DNA of 64,000 nt from Janibacter cremeus (GTDB lineage: Bacteria; Actinomycetota; Actinomycetes; Actinomycetales; Dermatophilaceae). Made by a program: the position numbers and the translations under genes. Numbering within the stretch: the stretch's first letter is position 1; each line of letters starts with the position of its first letter. A model generated the notes under the pieces. The model saw nothing but the letters and a program-made list of their open reading frames with translations, made no database searches and was not told the origin of the DNA. Location: contig NZ_JACCAE010000001.1 of NCBI RefSeq assembly GCF_013409205.1, forward strand, positions 1,550,001-1,614,000, read 5' to 3'. This document shows positions 41,833-49,791 of this stretch, piece after piece.

Positions 41833-42501
41833 TCAGTCCTCCTGGTCGAGCCAGCGGAGCACGGCGAGCACCCGGCGGTGGTCACCGTCGGCGGGCGGCA
41901 GGTCGAGCTTGGTGAAGATCGAGGTCACGTGCTTCTCCACGGCCCCGTGGGAGACGAAGAGCTCCGTGGCGATCGCGGAGTTCGTCCGGCCCTGGGCCAT
42001 CAGGTCGAGCACCTCCCGCTCACGCGGGGTGAGCACCGCGAGCGGGTCGGCGTGGCGCGCTCGGGTGAGCAGCTGCGTGACGACCTCGGGGTCGAGGACG
42101 GTGCCGCCGCCGGCGACGTCCCGCAGAGCTGCGATGAAGTCGCCCGTGTCGGCGACGCGGTCCTTCAGCAGGTACCCGACCCCCTTCGACCGGGAGGCGA
42201 CGAGCTCGGTCGCGTACTGCTCCTCGACGTACTGGCTGAGCACCATCACGGCCACCTCGGGGTGGCTGTCGCGGACCTGCAGGGCGGCGACGATGCCCTC
42301 GGAGGTGAAGGTCGGGGGCATCCGCACGTCCACGACCACCAGGTCGGGCGAGTGCTCGTCCACGGCCGCCAGGAAGGTCTCCCCGTCCGGACAGGCCGCC
42401 GCGACCTCGAAGCCGGCCGAGGCCAGCAGGCGCACGATGCCGTCGCGCAGCAGGACGGAGTCCTCGGCCAGCACGACCTTGGTGGGGGTCTCGTCGCTCA
42501 T
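41833..42501 (-). CDS. NarL/LuxR-type response regulator
   Basis: A 222-residue regulator. The receiver domain has Asp58 in DLVVVDVRMP as the phosphorylation site, with Asp14 and the Lys in LLKDRVAD region. The LuxR-type HTH follows (LTPREREVLDLMAQGRTNSAIATELFVSHGAVEKHVTSIF). It overlaps the histidine kinase gene by four bases (ATGA), its evident partner. Target genes may include the adjacent DUF4097 gene. Confidence 0.92.
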   Translation of the reverse strand: MSDETPTKVVLAEDSVLLRDGIVRLLASAGFEVAAACPDGETFLAAVDEHSPDLVVVDVRMPPTFTSEGIVAALQVRDSHPEVAVMVLSQYVEEQYATELVASRSKGVGYLLKDRVADTGDFIAALRDVAGGGTVLDPEVVTQLLTRARHADPLAVLTPREREVLDLMAQGRTNSAIATELFVSHGAVEKHVTSIFTKLDLPPADGDHRRVLAVLRWLDQED

Positions 42502-43805
42502 GTCAGGCTCCGTCCGGTGCGAAGGGGCAGGGTTGCGGTCAGACGGGTCCCTCCCCCGGGTGGGGACTCCACCTCGAGGGCTCCGTCGACGGCGTTGACC
42601 CGCTGGCGCAGGCCGGTCAGACCGGTGCCCAGGGCCGGGTCGGCGCCGCCCCGGCCGTCGTCGGTGACGACGCTCGTCAGGTGCTGCTCGTCGCGGGTGA
42701 CCTCCACCCGGGCGTGCTCGGCGCGGGAGTGCTTGACGACATTGGTCAGGGCCTCGCTGACGACGAAGTAGGCGATGGCCTCGGTCGTCGGGTCGAGCCG
42801 GCCCACGTCGCGCACGTCCACCGACACCGGGACCGCGGAGCGGGCGGCGAGTGCGGGCAGCGCTGCCTCCAGGCCACGGTCGGCGAGGATCGGCGGGACG
42901 ATGCCGCGGGCGACGTGACGCATCTCGACGATGGCCTCCTTGGCGGAGCGGTGCGCCTCGTCGACGAGCCCGGCCGCTGACTGCGGGTCGTCGTGGATGG
43001 CCTGCTTGGCCATGCCGAGGGTCATCGCGATGGAGACCAGGCGCTGCTGCGGTCCGTCGTGCAGGTCCCGCTCGATCCGGCGGCGCTCGGCCTCGACGGA
43101 GTCGACGGCCTCGCGGCGGGAGTCGGTGAGGGTGTCGACGCGGGCGGTGAGGTGCTCAAGGACCTTGCGCTCGTCACGTCCGAGCAGCCAACGGGCGAGC
43201 ACCACGTCGACCGAGGTGAGCAGGTGGGCGACGAGGGGCAGCAGGACCAGGACCGCGAGGGCGACCGCCCAAGTGATCGCGAGCGCCGTGATGCCCTGGA
43301 CCTCCACCAGCCCGTAGACCTCGAACCCCTGCTCGGGCGAGCGTGCGATGAGCACCGGGACGATCAGCAGCAGGAGCGTCTGGGCGAGGACGAGGACGGT
43401 CAGCCAGCCGGTGACCAGGCCCCACAACGAGTGCAGCGCCAGGTAGGCGACGCTGCGCCACGAGTGCTCGTCGAGGAGCAGGCGCCGCCACCACGACTGC
43501 TCGCGGCGCGCCGGCGGGTACACGCGACGGCCGGCCAGGGCCACGATGCGGTGCCGCTCGGCGTGGCCGATGACGCCGGCCAGCCAGACGAGCGGGATGA
43601 GCAGGAGCAGGCCGATGCCGCCGGCGGTGATGGCCACGGTCGCGGAGAGGACCAGCAGAGTGAAGACCATCGCCACGAGGGAGGTGAGGACGCTCGTCAC
43701 GAGGAGCAGGACACTGCCCCAGCCGGCGAGCCAGCGACGAGCGAGGCCGGGCCGTTCCAGCCGTTCCAGCCGCTCCAGAGGTGGGTTCATCGTCTGCGTG
43801 GTCAC
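42498..43805 (-). CDS. Membrane sensor histidine kinase (HisKA_3, LiaS/NarX-like)
   Basis: A 435-residue kinase. Four or more membrane segments occupy residues 25-200. The phosphoacceptor His249 lies in RRIERDLHDGPQQR, and the ATPase domain has the N-box SEALTNVVKHS and the G-box VVTDDGRGGADPALGTGLTGL. A short extracellular exposure is consistent with membrane-stress sensing of the LiaS type. The first codon is GTG at 43805 with a GAGAG site; ATG at residue 6 is the alternative. Confidence 0.9.
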   Translation of the reverse strand: MTTQTMNPPLERLERLERPGLARRWLAGWGSVLLLVTSVLTSLVAMVFTLLVLSATVAITAGGIGLLLLIPLVWLAGVIGHAERHRIVALAGRRVYPPARREQSWWRRLLLDEHSWRSVAYLALHSLWGLVTGWLTVLVLAQTLLLLIVPVLIARSPEQGFEVYGLVEVQGITALAITWAVALAVLVLLPLVAHLLTSVDVVLARWLLGRDERKVLEHLTARVDTLTDSRREAVDSVEAERRRIERDLHDGPQQRLVSIAMTLGMAKQAIHDDPQSAAGLVDEAHRSAKEAIVEMRHVARGIVPPILADRGLEAALPALAARSAVPVSVDVRDVGRLDPTTEAIAYFVVSEALTNVVKHSRAEHARVEVTRDEQHLTSVVTDDGRGGADPALGTGLTGLRQRVNAVDGALEVESPPGGGTRLTATLPLRTGRSLT

Positions 43806-43860
43806 GAGGACAACTCTCGCAGTCGCGGTGGCCCGAGTCTGCCGTGCTCTCCCCCATGAC

Positions 43861-43882
43861 GAAGGGGGGCTGTCCCCCCTTC
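43861..43882. other. Hairpin GAAGGGGG ... CCCCCTTC
   Basis: Two inverted copies of the abundant CGAAGGGG octamer are separated by CTGT, forming a stem in the gap between the divergent kinase and acyl-CoA synthetase genes. There is no U-run, and it lies upstream of both genes, so it is not a terminator for either. Confidence 0.45.
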
Positions 43883-43987
43883 GACCCGGCGCTGCGGGTG
43901 GTGCGTCGCCGTCCTTGTGGTGCGGGTCCGCGAGACCTACTCTTTGGTACGGCCCTCACCGTGGAGGGCCCCTGTGATGGAGACGCC

Positions 43988-45751
43988 ATGGCTGACGCCA
44001 CCACCCTCTGCGAAGCATTCCAGCAGACCCTGACCGTCGACCCGAGCGCGGTCGCGCTGCGCACGGCGGGTGGCGCCGTCTCGGTCACCTGGGCCGAGTA
44101 CGGCGACCACGGGCGGGCGGTCACCGCGGGGCTGGCCGCCCTCGGGTACCAGCGCGGGGACACGCTCGGGATCATGCTCACCAACCGGCCCGAGTTCGCC
44201 TGGGTGGACGCCGGGGCGATGCACCTGGGGATGATCCCGTTCTCCATCTACAACACGTCCTCGCCCGAGCAGGTCGAGTACCTCTTCGGCAACGCGGGCA
44301 ACCGGATCGTGGTCACCGAGACCGCCCTGCTGCCGGCGATCCTGGGCTCCGGGGTCGCCCTCGACCACATCGTCGTCGTCGACGGCACACCCGAGGGCGC
44401 CACGCACGGCCTCGCCGATCTCGAGTCCGTCGGCGATCCGGTCTTCGACTTCGAGGCCGCGTGGCGGGCGGTGCAGCCGGACGACGTCCTCACCCTGATC
44501 TACACCTCCGGCACGACCGGCCCGCCGAAGGGGGTCCAGCTCACCCACCGCAACGTGTTCGCCGTGCTCCACGGCGCCGAGGGCGTCGTCGACGTGCACT
44601 TCGGCGACCGGATCACCTCATTCCTGCCGGCCGCCCACATCGCCGACCGCGCGTCGGCTCAGTACTTCAACCTCGCGAAGGGGGTGCAGGTCACCTACAT
44701 CGCCGACCCGAGGGAGATCGCGAGCGCACTGCCCGACGCACGTCCGACGGTCTGGTTCGCCGTGCCCCGGGTGTGGGAGAAGATCAAGATGGGCATCGAG
44801 GCCAAGGTCGCGACGGCCGAGAGCCCCGTGAAGCAGAAGCTCGGCGCCTGGGCACTGCGGATGGCCGACAAGCAGGGTGCCGCACTGCTGGCGGGTGAGC
44901 CGTTGACGGGTATGGACGCGGCACAGCTGAAGCTCGCGGACCGGTTGGTGCTGAGCAAGATCCGCGTGGCCCTCGGCCTGGACCAGCTGAGGTGGTCCTG
45001 GTCGGGAGCGGCCGCGATCGCGCCGGAGACGCTGTCCTTCTTCATGGGGCTGGGTGTCAACGTCTGCGAGCTCTGGGGCATGTCCGAGGTCGCCGGTGCC
45101 GGGACGATCAACCCGCCCGGCAAGGTGAAGGTGGGCACCGTCGGCCCGGCGCTGCCCGGCTTCGAGATGCGGATCGCGGATGACGGTGAGGTCCTCTTCC
45201 GTGGCGACTGCGTGACGCCCGGCTACCGGGGCGAGCCGGAGAAGACCGCTGAGGCCATCGACGCCGACGGCTGGCTGCACACCGGCGACGTGGGCACGAT
45301 CGACGCCGACGGCTACCTGACGATCACCGACCGCAAGAAGGAGCTGATCATCAGTTCCAGCGGCAAGAACATGTCACCGTCCACCATCGAGAACACCCTG
45401 AAGGTGACCACTCCCCTCGCCGCCACGATCGCCGTCGTGGGCGAGCGACGTCCCTACAACGTCGCCCTGGTGACGTTGGACCCGGACGCGGCCGCCGTTT
45501 TCGCCGAGAAGGCCGGGGTCGCCGCCGACCCGGCCGTCCTCGCCGAGCACCCGGCGCTCGTCGCCGAGATCGGCAAGGGCATCGAGGCGGGCAACGCCAA
45601 GCTCTCCCGCGTCGAGCAGGTCAAGCAGTTCCGGGTGCTCCCCGAGTACTGGGCCCCGGGCAGCGACGTGCTCACGCCGACGCTGAAGCTGCGTCGCAAG
45701 CCGATCGACGAGCACTACGCCGAGGAGATCGAGGCGCTGTACACCCGGTGA
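43988..45751 (+). CDS. Long-chain acyl-CoA synthetase (AMP-forming, FadD15-like)
   Basis: A 587-residue ANL-superfamily ligase. The P-loop is YTSGTTGPPKGVQ, followed by A5 motif WGMSEVAGAGTIN, A7 GWLHTGDVGTID and A8 TDRKKELIISSSGKNMSP. It activates a fatty acid with ATP and CoA. The form with ELWGMSEVAG resembles actinobacterial FadD15/FACL proteins of triglyceride and fatty-acid metabolism. Start ATG at 43988, preceded by GGAG. Convergent with the fructosamine-kinase gene (3 bp apart). Confidence 0.92.
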   Translation: MADATTLCEAFQQTLTVDPSAVALRTAGGAVSVTWAEYGDHGRAVTAGLAALGYQRGDTLGIMLTNRPEFAWVDAGAMHLGMIPFSIYNTSSPEQVEYLFGNAGNRIVVTETALLPAILGSGVALDHIVVVDGTPEGATHGLADLESVGDPVFDFEAAWRAVQPDDVLTLIYTSGTTGPPKGVQLTHRNVFAVLHGAEGVVDVHFGDRITSFLPAAHIADRASAQYFNLAKGVQVTYIADPREIASALPDARPTVWFAVPRVWEKIKMGIEAKVATAESPVKQKLGAWALRMADKQGAALLAGEPLTGMDAAQLKLADRLVLSKIRVALGLDQLRWSWSGAAAIAPETLSFFMGLGVNVCELWGMSEVAGAGTINPPGKVKVGTVGPALPGFEMRIADDGEVLFRGDCVTPGYRGEPEKTAEAIDADGWLHTGDVGTIDADGYLTITDRKKELIISSSGKNMSPSTIENTLKVTTPLAATIAVVGERRPYNVALVTLDPDAAAVFAEKAGVAADPAVLAEHPALVAEIGKGIEAGNAKLSRVEQVKQFRVLPEYWAPGSDVLTPTLKLRRKPIDEHYAEEIEALYTR

Positions 45752-45754
45752 GGC

Positions 45755-46534
45755 TCAGGCGTACTTGCGGGCCATCTCCACGGACTGCCGGACGTAGCCG
45801 CCGCCGAAGATCACGGCGTGGACCATCACGGGGAAGAGCTGGTGCAGACCGACGCGCTCCTGCCAGCCGTCCGCCAGGGGCGCCGCCTCGTCATAGGCGG
45901 CGATGATGCGCGCGATGTGCGGGGCGGTGAAGAGCAGCAGCATCGCCAGGTCGGTCTCGGGGTGGCCGCCGTGCGCGGCCGGGTCGATGAGGACGGCGCC
46001 GCTGCTTGTCCACAGCACGTTTCCGGCCCACAGGTCGCCGTGGATGCGTGCCGGCGGGCGGCCGTCGTCGAACTCGCCGGACTCCAGGCGGGCGGCGACC
46101 TGCTCGAAGAGCTCGCCCTCCTCCTCCCACAGCCCCTTGGCCCGGCCGGCGCGCAGCAGGTGGCGGATGCGCTGCTCGGCGAAGAAGGCGCCCCACGTCT
46201 GCGTCGGCTCCACCGGCATCGGCATCGGGGACTCCCCCGGGCCGATGAACCCGTGGCTGCTCCACCGCGCGGGCGGGGCTCCGAAGGCCGGCGCACCCGC
46301 GGCGTGGGTCGCCGCGAGGGCGGCTCCGAACTCGTCCGCCGCGAGATTCGTCGCGGGTGCCGGGGCGTACTGCACGAGGTCGATGTGGGTGGTGTCGACG
46401 TCACGCAGCTCGGCGATGCTTGCGCCGCCGTCCTCCTCGGCCTCGGCGAGCCACAACAACCCGGCGGCCTCCCAGGAGGAGTAGCCACGAGGCGCGGCCG
46501 AGGTGTCCTTGCGATACGTACGGGGTTCGCTCAC
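45755..46534 (-). CDS. Fructosamine-kinase-family phosphotransferase
   Basis: A 259-residue kinase with the aminoglycoside-phosphotransferase-like fold. The catalytic loop is [14 protein letters not shown] and the metal-binding segment is [16 protein letters not shown], both standard for fructosamine-3-kinase and its bacterial relatives. It probably repairs glycated amines or proteins. The N-terminal glycine-rich nucleotide region is reduced ([16 protein letters not shown]), as in shorter actinobacterial members. Start GTG at 46534. Confidence 0.87.
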   Translation of the reverse strand: MSEPRTYRKDTSAAPRGYSSWEAAGLLWLAEAEEDGGASIAELRDVDTTHIDLVQYAPAPATNLAADEFGAALAATHAAGAPAFGAPPARWSSHGFIGPGESPMPMPVEPTQTWGAFFAEQRIRHLLRAGRAKGLWEEEGELFEQVAARLESGEFDDGRPPARIHGDLWAGNVLWTSSGAVLIDPAAHGGHPETDLAMLLLFTAPHIARIIAAYDEAAPLADGWQERVGLHQLFPVMVHAVIFGGGYVRQSVEMARKYA

Positions 46535-46581
46535 GGGGCCAACCCTGCCACCTCGCACCTCACCCTCTCCCCACGGTCCCC

Positions 46582-46611
46582 GAGGAGCATGCGCAGCAAG
46601 CGTCTCGAAGG
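46582..46611. repeat. Dispersed repeat copy (reverse of the 29702 copy)
   Basis: Reads GAGGAGCATGCGCAGCAAGC and then GTCTCGAAGG, the reverse complement of the repeat at 29702-29736 apart from one base in the core. Lies directly beside the tandem array at 46611-46775. Confidence 0.6.
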
Positions 46612-46775
46612 GACTACCGACCCGCTCCTGAACGGTGGTTGAGGCGGGAGGCCGCCTGCGGCCGACCCTCGAAACCACCCGAGGGGACTACCGCACCCGC
46701 TCCTGAACGGTGGTTGAGGCGGGAGGCCGCCTGCGGCCGACCCTCGAAACCACCCGAGGGGACTACCGCACCCGC
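46611..46775. repeat. 75-bp tandem repeat, two full units plus partial third
   Basis: Two nearly identical units each contain GGACTACCG, CTCCTGAACGGTGGTTGAGG, a self-complementary GGCCGC/GCGGCC core and CTCGAAACCACCCGAGG. The period is 75 bp (for example CTCCTG at 46625 and 46700). The third, partial copy supplies the last codons and stop of the malic enzyme gene. It is a tandem duplication of the dispersed TGGTTGAGG...CTCGAAACC element. Confidence 0.9.
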
Positions 46776-48241
46776 GGCAGGATGCCGGTGTCGTCCACCG
46801 GCGCGGCGGTGGAGCGGGAGCCGACCTTGATCGGGCCGGTCGGCGTACCGGTGGTGGACTTGCCCTCGCCCGAGATCGCGACGGCCACGGCATCGGCCAC
46901 TTCGGAGTGGAAGACGCTCGGGATGATGTACGAGGGGTTGATCTCCTCGTCGGTGACCACGCCCGCGATCGCGTCCGCGGCGCGGATGAGCATGTCCGTC
47001 GTGACGTTCTCCGCGTTGGCGTCGAGCAGCCCGCGGAAGACGCCGGGGAAGGCGAGGACGTTGTTGATCTGGTTCGGGTAGTCGCTGCGGCCGGAGGCGA
47101 CGACCTTGGCGTACTGGGCTGCCTCCGCCGGATCGATCTCCGGGTCCGGGTTGGCCAGGGCGAAGACGATCGGGTCCTTGGCCATGTGGTCACGGATCCA
47201 CTCGGCCTTGAGGATGTTCGGTGCGGAGACGCCGATGAAGACGTCGGCCTCCTGCAGTCCGTCCGGGAGGTCGCCGCGCAGCTTGCGGGGGTTGGTGCGA
47301 GCAGCGAGCTTCTGCTTGTCCGAGGAGAGCGAGTCGTCGTCGCGGGAGAGCAGGCCCTCGCGGTCGAAGACGGTGACGTCCTTCGCGCCGGCGGCCAGCA
47401 GCAGGGTGACGATGGCCGAGCCGGCAGCGCCGCCACCGGAGACGACGACGTGGGACTCCTCGAGCTGCTTGCCCACGACGCGAAGGGCGTTGCGCAGGGC
47501 GGCGAGGACGACGATGGCGGTGCCGTGCTGGTCGTCGTGGAAGACCGGGATGTCGAGGCTCTTGCGCAGACGACGCTCGATCTCGAAGCAGCGCGGCGCG
47601 GCGATGTCCTCGAGGTTGATCCCGCCGAAGCCGGGGGCGATCATCTCGACGGCGCGCACGATCTCGTCGGTGTCCTGGCTGGCCAGGCAGATCGGCCAGG
47701 CGTCGATGTCGGCGAACTGCTTGAACAGGGCGGCCTTGCCCTCCATGACCGGCATCGCGGCCTCGGGGCCGATGTTGCCCAGGCCCAGGACAGCGGAGCC
47801 GTCGGTGACGACGGCGACCGTGTTGCCCTTGATCGTCAGGCGACGCGCGTCCTCGGGGTTCTTCGCGATCGCGGCGGACACGCGGCCGACGCCCGGGGTG
47901 TAGGCCATCGACAGGTCGTCGCGCGTCTTCAGTGCAACCTTGGAGCGCACCTGGATCTTGCCGCCGAGGTGGAGCAGGAAGGTGCGGTCGGAGACCTTGT
48001 GGACGGTCACCCCGTCCACCGACTCCACGGCCTCGACGAGGCCGTCGGTGTGGTCGACGTTGATGCCCGAGCAGGTGACGTCGACGGTGAGCCGGTCGTG
48101 CCGCGAGTCGGCGATGTCGATGGCGGTGACGATCCCACCCTGCTCGGCGAGCACCGTGGCGACCCGACCGACGACGGCGTAGTCCGGGGAGGTGTGCAGG
48201 CGGATGGTGACGGAGTAGGAAGACGGGGTAGCAGCGGCCAT
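46763..48241 (-). CDS. NAD(P)-dependent malic enzyme with N-terminal ACT domain
   Basis: A 492-residue malic enzyme. An N-terminal ACT-like module ([22 protein letters not shown]) precedes the malic core with [25 protein letters not shown] and [12 protein letters not shown], and the coenzyme fold [13 protein letters not shown]. It oxidatively decarboxylates malate to pyruvate; the ACT part may give amino-acid regulation. Its last residues PRVR and stop lie inside the partial copy of the 75-bp tandem repeat, so the repeat has replaced or extended the original C-terminus. Confidence 0.93.
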   Translation of the reverse strand: MAAATPSSYSVTIRLHTSPDYAVVGRVATVLAEQGGIVTAIDIADSRHDRLTVDVTCSGINVDHTDGLVEAVESVDGVTVHKVSDRTFLLHLGGKIQVRSKVALKTRDDLSMAYTPGVGRVSAAIAKNPEDARRLTIKGNTVAVVTDGSAVLGLGNIGPEAAMPVMEGKAALFKQFADIDAWPICLASQDTDEIVRAVEMIAPGFGGINLEDIAAPRCFEIERRLRKSLDIPVFHDDQHGTAIVVLAALRNALRVVGKQLEESHVVVSGGGAAGSAIVTLLLAAGAKDVTVFDREGLLSRDDDSLSSDKQKLAARTNPRKLRGDLPDGLQEADVFIGVSAPNILKAEWIRDHMAKDPIVFALANPDPEIDPAEAAQYAKVVASGRSDYPNQINNVLAFPGVFRGLLDANAENVTTDMLIRAADAIAGVVTDEEINPSYIIPSVFHSEVADAVAVAISGEGKSTTGTPTGPIKVGSRSTAAPVDDTGILPRVR

Positions 48242-48332
48242 GTGATCAGTCTCTCACCACGGCCGGCGACGCGTGGCACCGCACGCGCCGGTGTGCGCAG
48301 GCCACGGGCATCCGCCTCTATGCGCCGCTCTA

Positions 48333-48364
48333 CTTACATCTCGCCCATATTTTAGATTTATCTA
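48333..48364. promoter_or_regulatory. AT-rich control region with TAGAT-TT-ATCTA palindrome
   Basis: Between the malic enzyme and the AAA/STAND ATPase, an unusually AT-rich patch holds TTACAT (48333-48338), then 17 bp, then TTTATC (48356-48361), a possible promoter. It overlaps a perfect TAGAT-TT-ATCTA palindrome (48352-48363). This could be an operator for either divergent gene. Confidence 0.35.
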
Positions 48365-48501
48365 GAAAGTGACATCGGGAGGCATCCGTCGAGCCGAGCC
48401 GCCCCCTTCGCCCCATGACCGCCGCCGATCACCACGCAACACGACTTGCGCAGTCTCCCGAGATATCCGTCATCGGCTATACATGCGGATACGGTCCCAT
48501 C

Positions 48502-49716
48502 GTGGACCCGATCACCAACCCCTATGCCCCCGGCGCCGGCCAGCGCCCGCCCGAGCTCGCCGGCCGCGACGAGCAGATCAGCCGATTCGACGTCGTGCTC
48601 AAGCGCATCGTCAGCGGGCGCCCCGAGCGCTCGCTGATGCTGACCGGCCTGCGGGGCGTCGGCAAGACGGTGCTGCTCAACCAGCTGCGCTCGGCAGCGG
48701 TGCGGGCGAAGTGGGGTACGGGCAAGCTCGAGGCGCGCCCCGACCAGGGGCTGCGCCGTCCGCTCTCCAGTGCGCTGCACCAGGCGGTCCGCGAGCTCGG
48801 GCACACCCACGAGGACGAGGTCGCGCACGTCCTGGGTGTGATCAAGTCCTTCGCCCAGCGCGACGCCAAGCCCGGCACGAAACTGCGCGAGGTCTGGAAC
48901 CCCGGCATCGACGCCCCTGCGGTCAAGGGGCGCGCGGACTCCGGCGACATCGAGATCGACCTGGTCGAGCTCTTCACCGACGTCGGCGGACTGGCCGCGG
49001 ACCTCGGGCGCGGCATCGCGATCTTCATCGACGAGATGCAGGACCTCGGCCCGGACGATGTCTCGGCGATCTGCGCGGCCTGTCACGAGATGAGCCAGAA
49101 CGGCGCGCCCCTCATCGTCGTCGGCGCGGGCCTGCCGCACCTGCCGGCGGTGCTGTCGGCGAGCAAGTCCTACAGCGAGCGGCTCTTCCGCTACCAGCGC
49201 ATCGACCGGCTGGCCCGCGACGAGGCCGACCATGCGCTCACCGCACCGGCGTCCGACGAGATGGCCGAGTATGAGCAGGAGGCGTTGGATGCCCTCTACT
49301 TCGCGACCGGCGGCTACCCGTACTTCATCCAGGCCTATGGCAAGGCCGTGTGGGACCAGGCGCCGCAGTCCCCGATCCGCGCCGATGACGTCCGGGTCGC
49401 CTCACCGGAGGCCGAGTCGGAGCTGGCGGTCGGCTTCTTCGGCTCGCGCTACGAACGCGCGACGCCGGGTGAGCGGGAGTACCTGCGCGCCATGGCGGAC
49501 GTGGCCGCAGACATCGCAGCGAAGGGGGATGAGCAGCTCGACGACATCGAGTCCGTCCTCACCTCCGACGTCGCGAACCTGCTGGACAAGAAGCCGCAGT
49601 CCCTCTCCCCCGCACGTGATGCGTTGCTGAAGAAGGGGTTGATCTACTCCGCCGAGCGGGGCCGGATCGCCTTCACCGTCCCGCACTTCGGGCGGTACCT
49701 GCGCGAGCAGACCTGA
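48502..49716 (+). CDS. AAA/STAND-like ATP-binding protein
   Basis: A 404-residue ATPase of the archaeal-ATPase/Orc1-Cdc6-like group. The N-terminal part reads PPELAGRDEQISRFDVVL. Walker A is GLRGVGKT (residues 49-56), Walker B is GIAIFIDEMQDL, a sensor region is GAPLIVVGAGLPHLP, and the C-terminus is a winged helix (LLKKGLIYSAERGRIAFTVPHFGRYL). Such proteins are common in actinobacteria as DNA-binding or regulatory ATPases of unknown role. The GTG at 48502 lacks a clear ribosome site, and the frame is open back to 48415. It ends 75 bp from the convergent patatin gene. Confidence 0.8.
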   Translation: MDPITNPYAPGAGQRPPELAGRDEQISRFDVVLKRIVSGRPERSLMLTGLRGVGKTVLLNQLRSAAVRAKWGTGKLEARPDQGLRRPLSSALHQAVRELGHTHEDEVAHVLGVIKSFAQRDAKPGTKLREVWNPGIDAPAVKGRADSGDIEIDLVELFTDVGGLAADLGRGIAIFIDEMQDLGPDDVSAICAACHEMSQNGAPLIVVGAGLPHLPAVLSASKSYSERLFRYQRIDRLARDEADHALTAPASDEMAEYEQEALDALYFATGGYPYFIQAYGKAVWDQAPQSPIRADDVRVASPEAESELAVGFFGSRYERATPGEREYLRAMADVAADIAAKGDEQLDDIESVLTSDVANLLDKKPQSLSPARDALLKKGLIYSAERGRIAFTVPHFGRYLREQT

Positions 49717-49791
49717 GCCGCGAAGAAGAGGTTTGCAGCCTCGATCGCGGCCCATCCCTTGTGATCGACGGTAGGAAAGCGTGGCGGCGCG

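Noticed and set aside
46907..48355. Long plus-strand open frame antisense to malic enzyme
   Set aside because: Malic enzyme motifs on the minus strand are complete; the plus frame is a shadow.
49717..49791. Transposase remnant between the ATPase and patatin genes
   Set aside because: A short minus-strand reading (VDHKGWAAIEAANLF) looked transposase-like, but it is too short and no inverted repeats were found.
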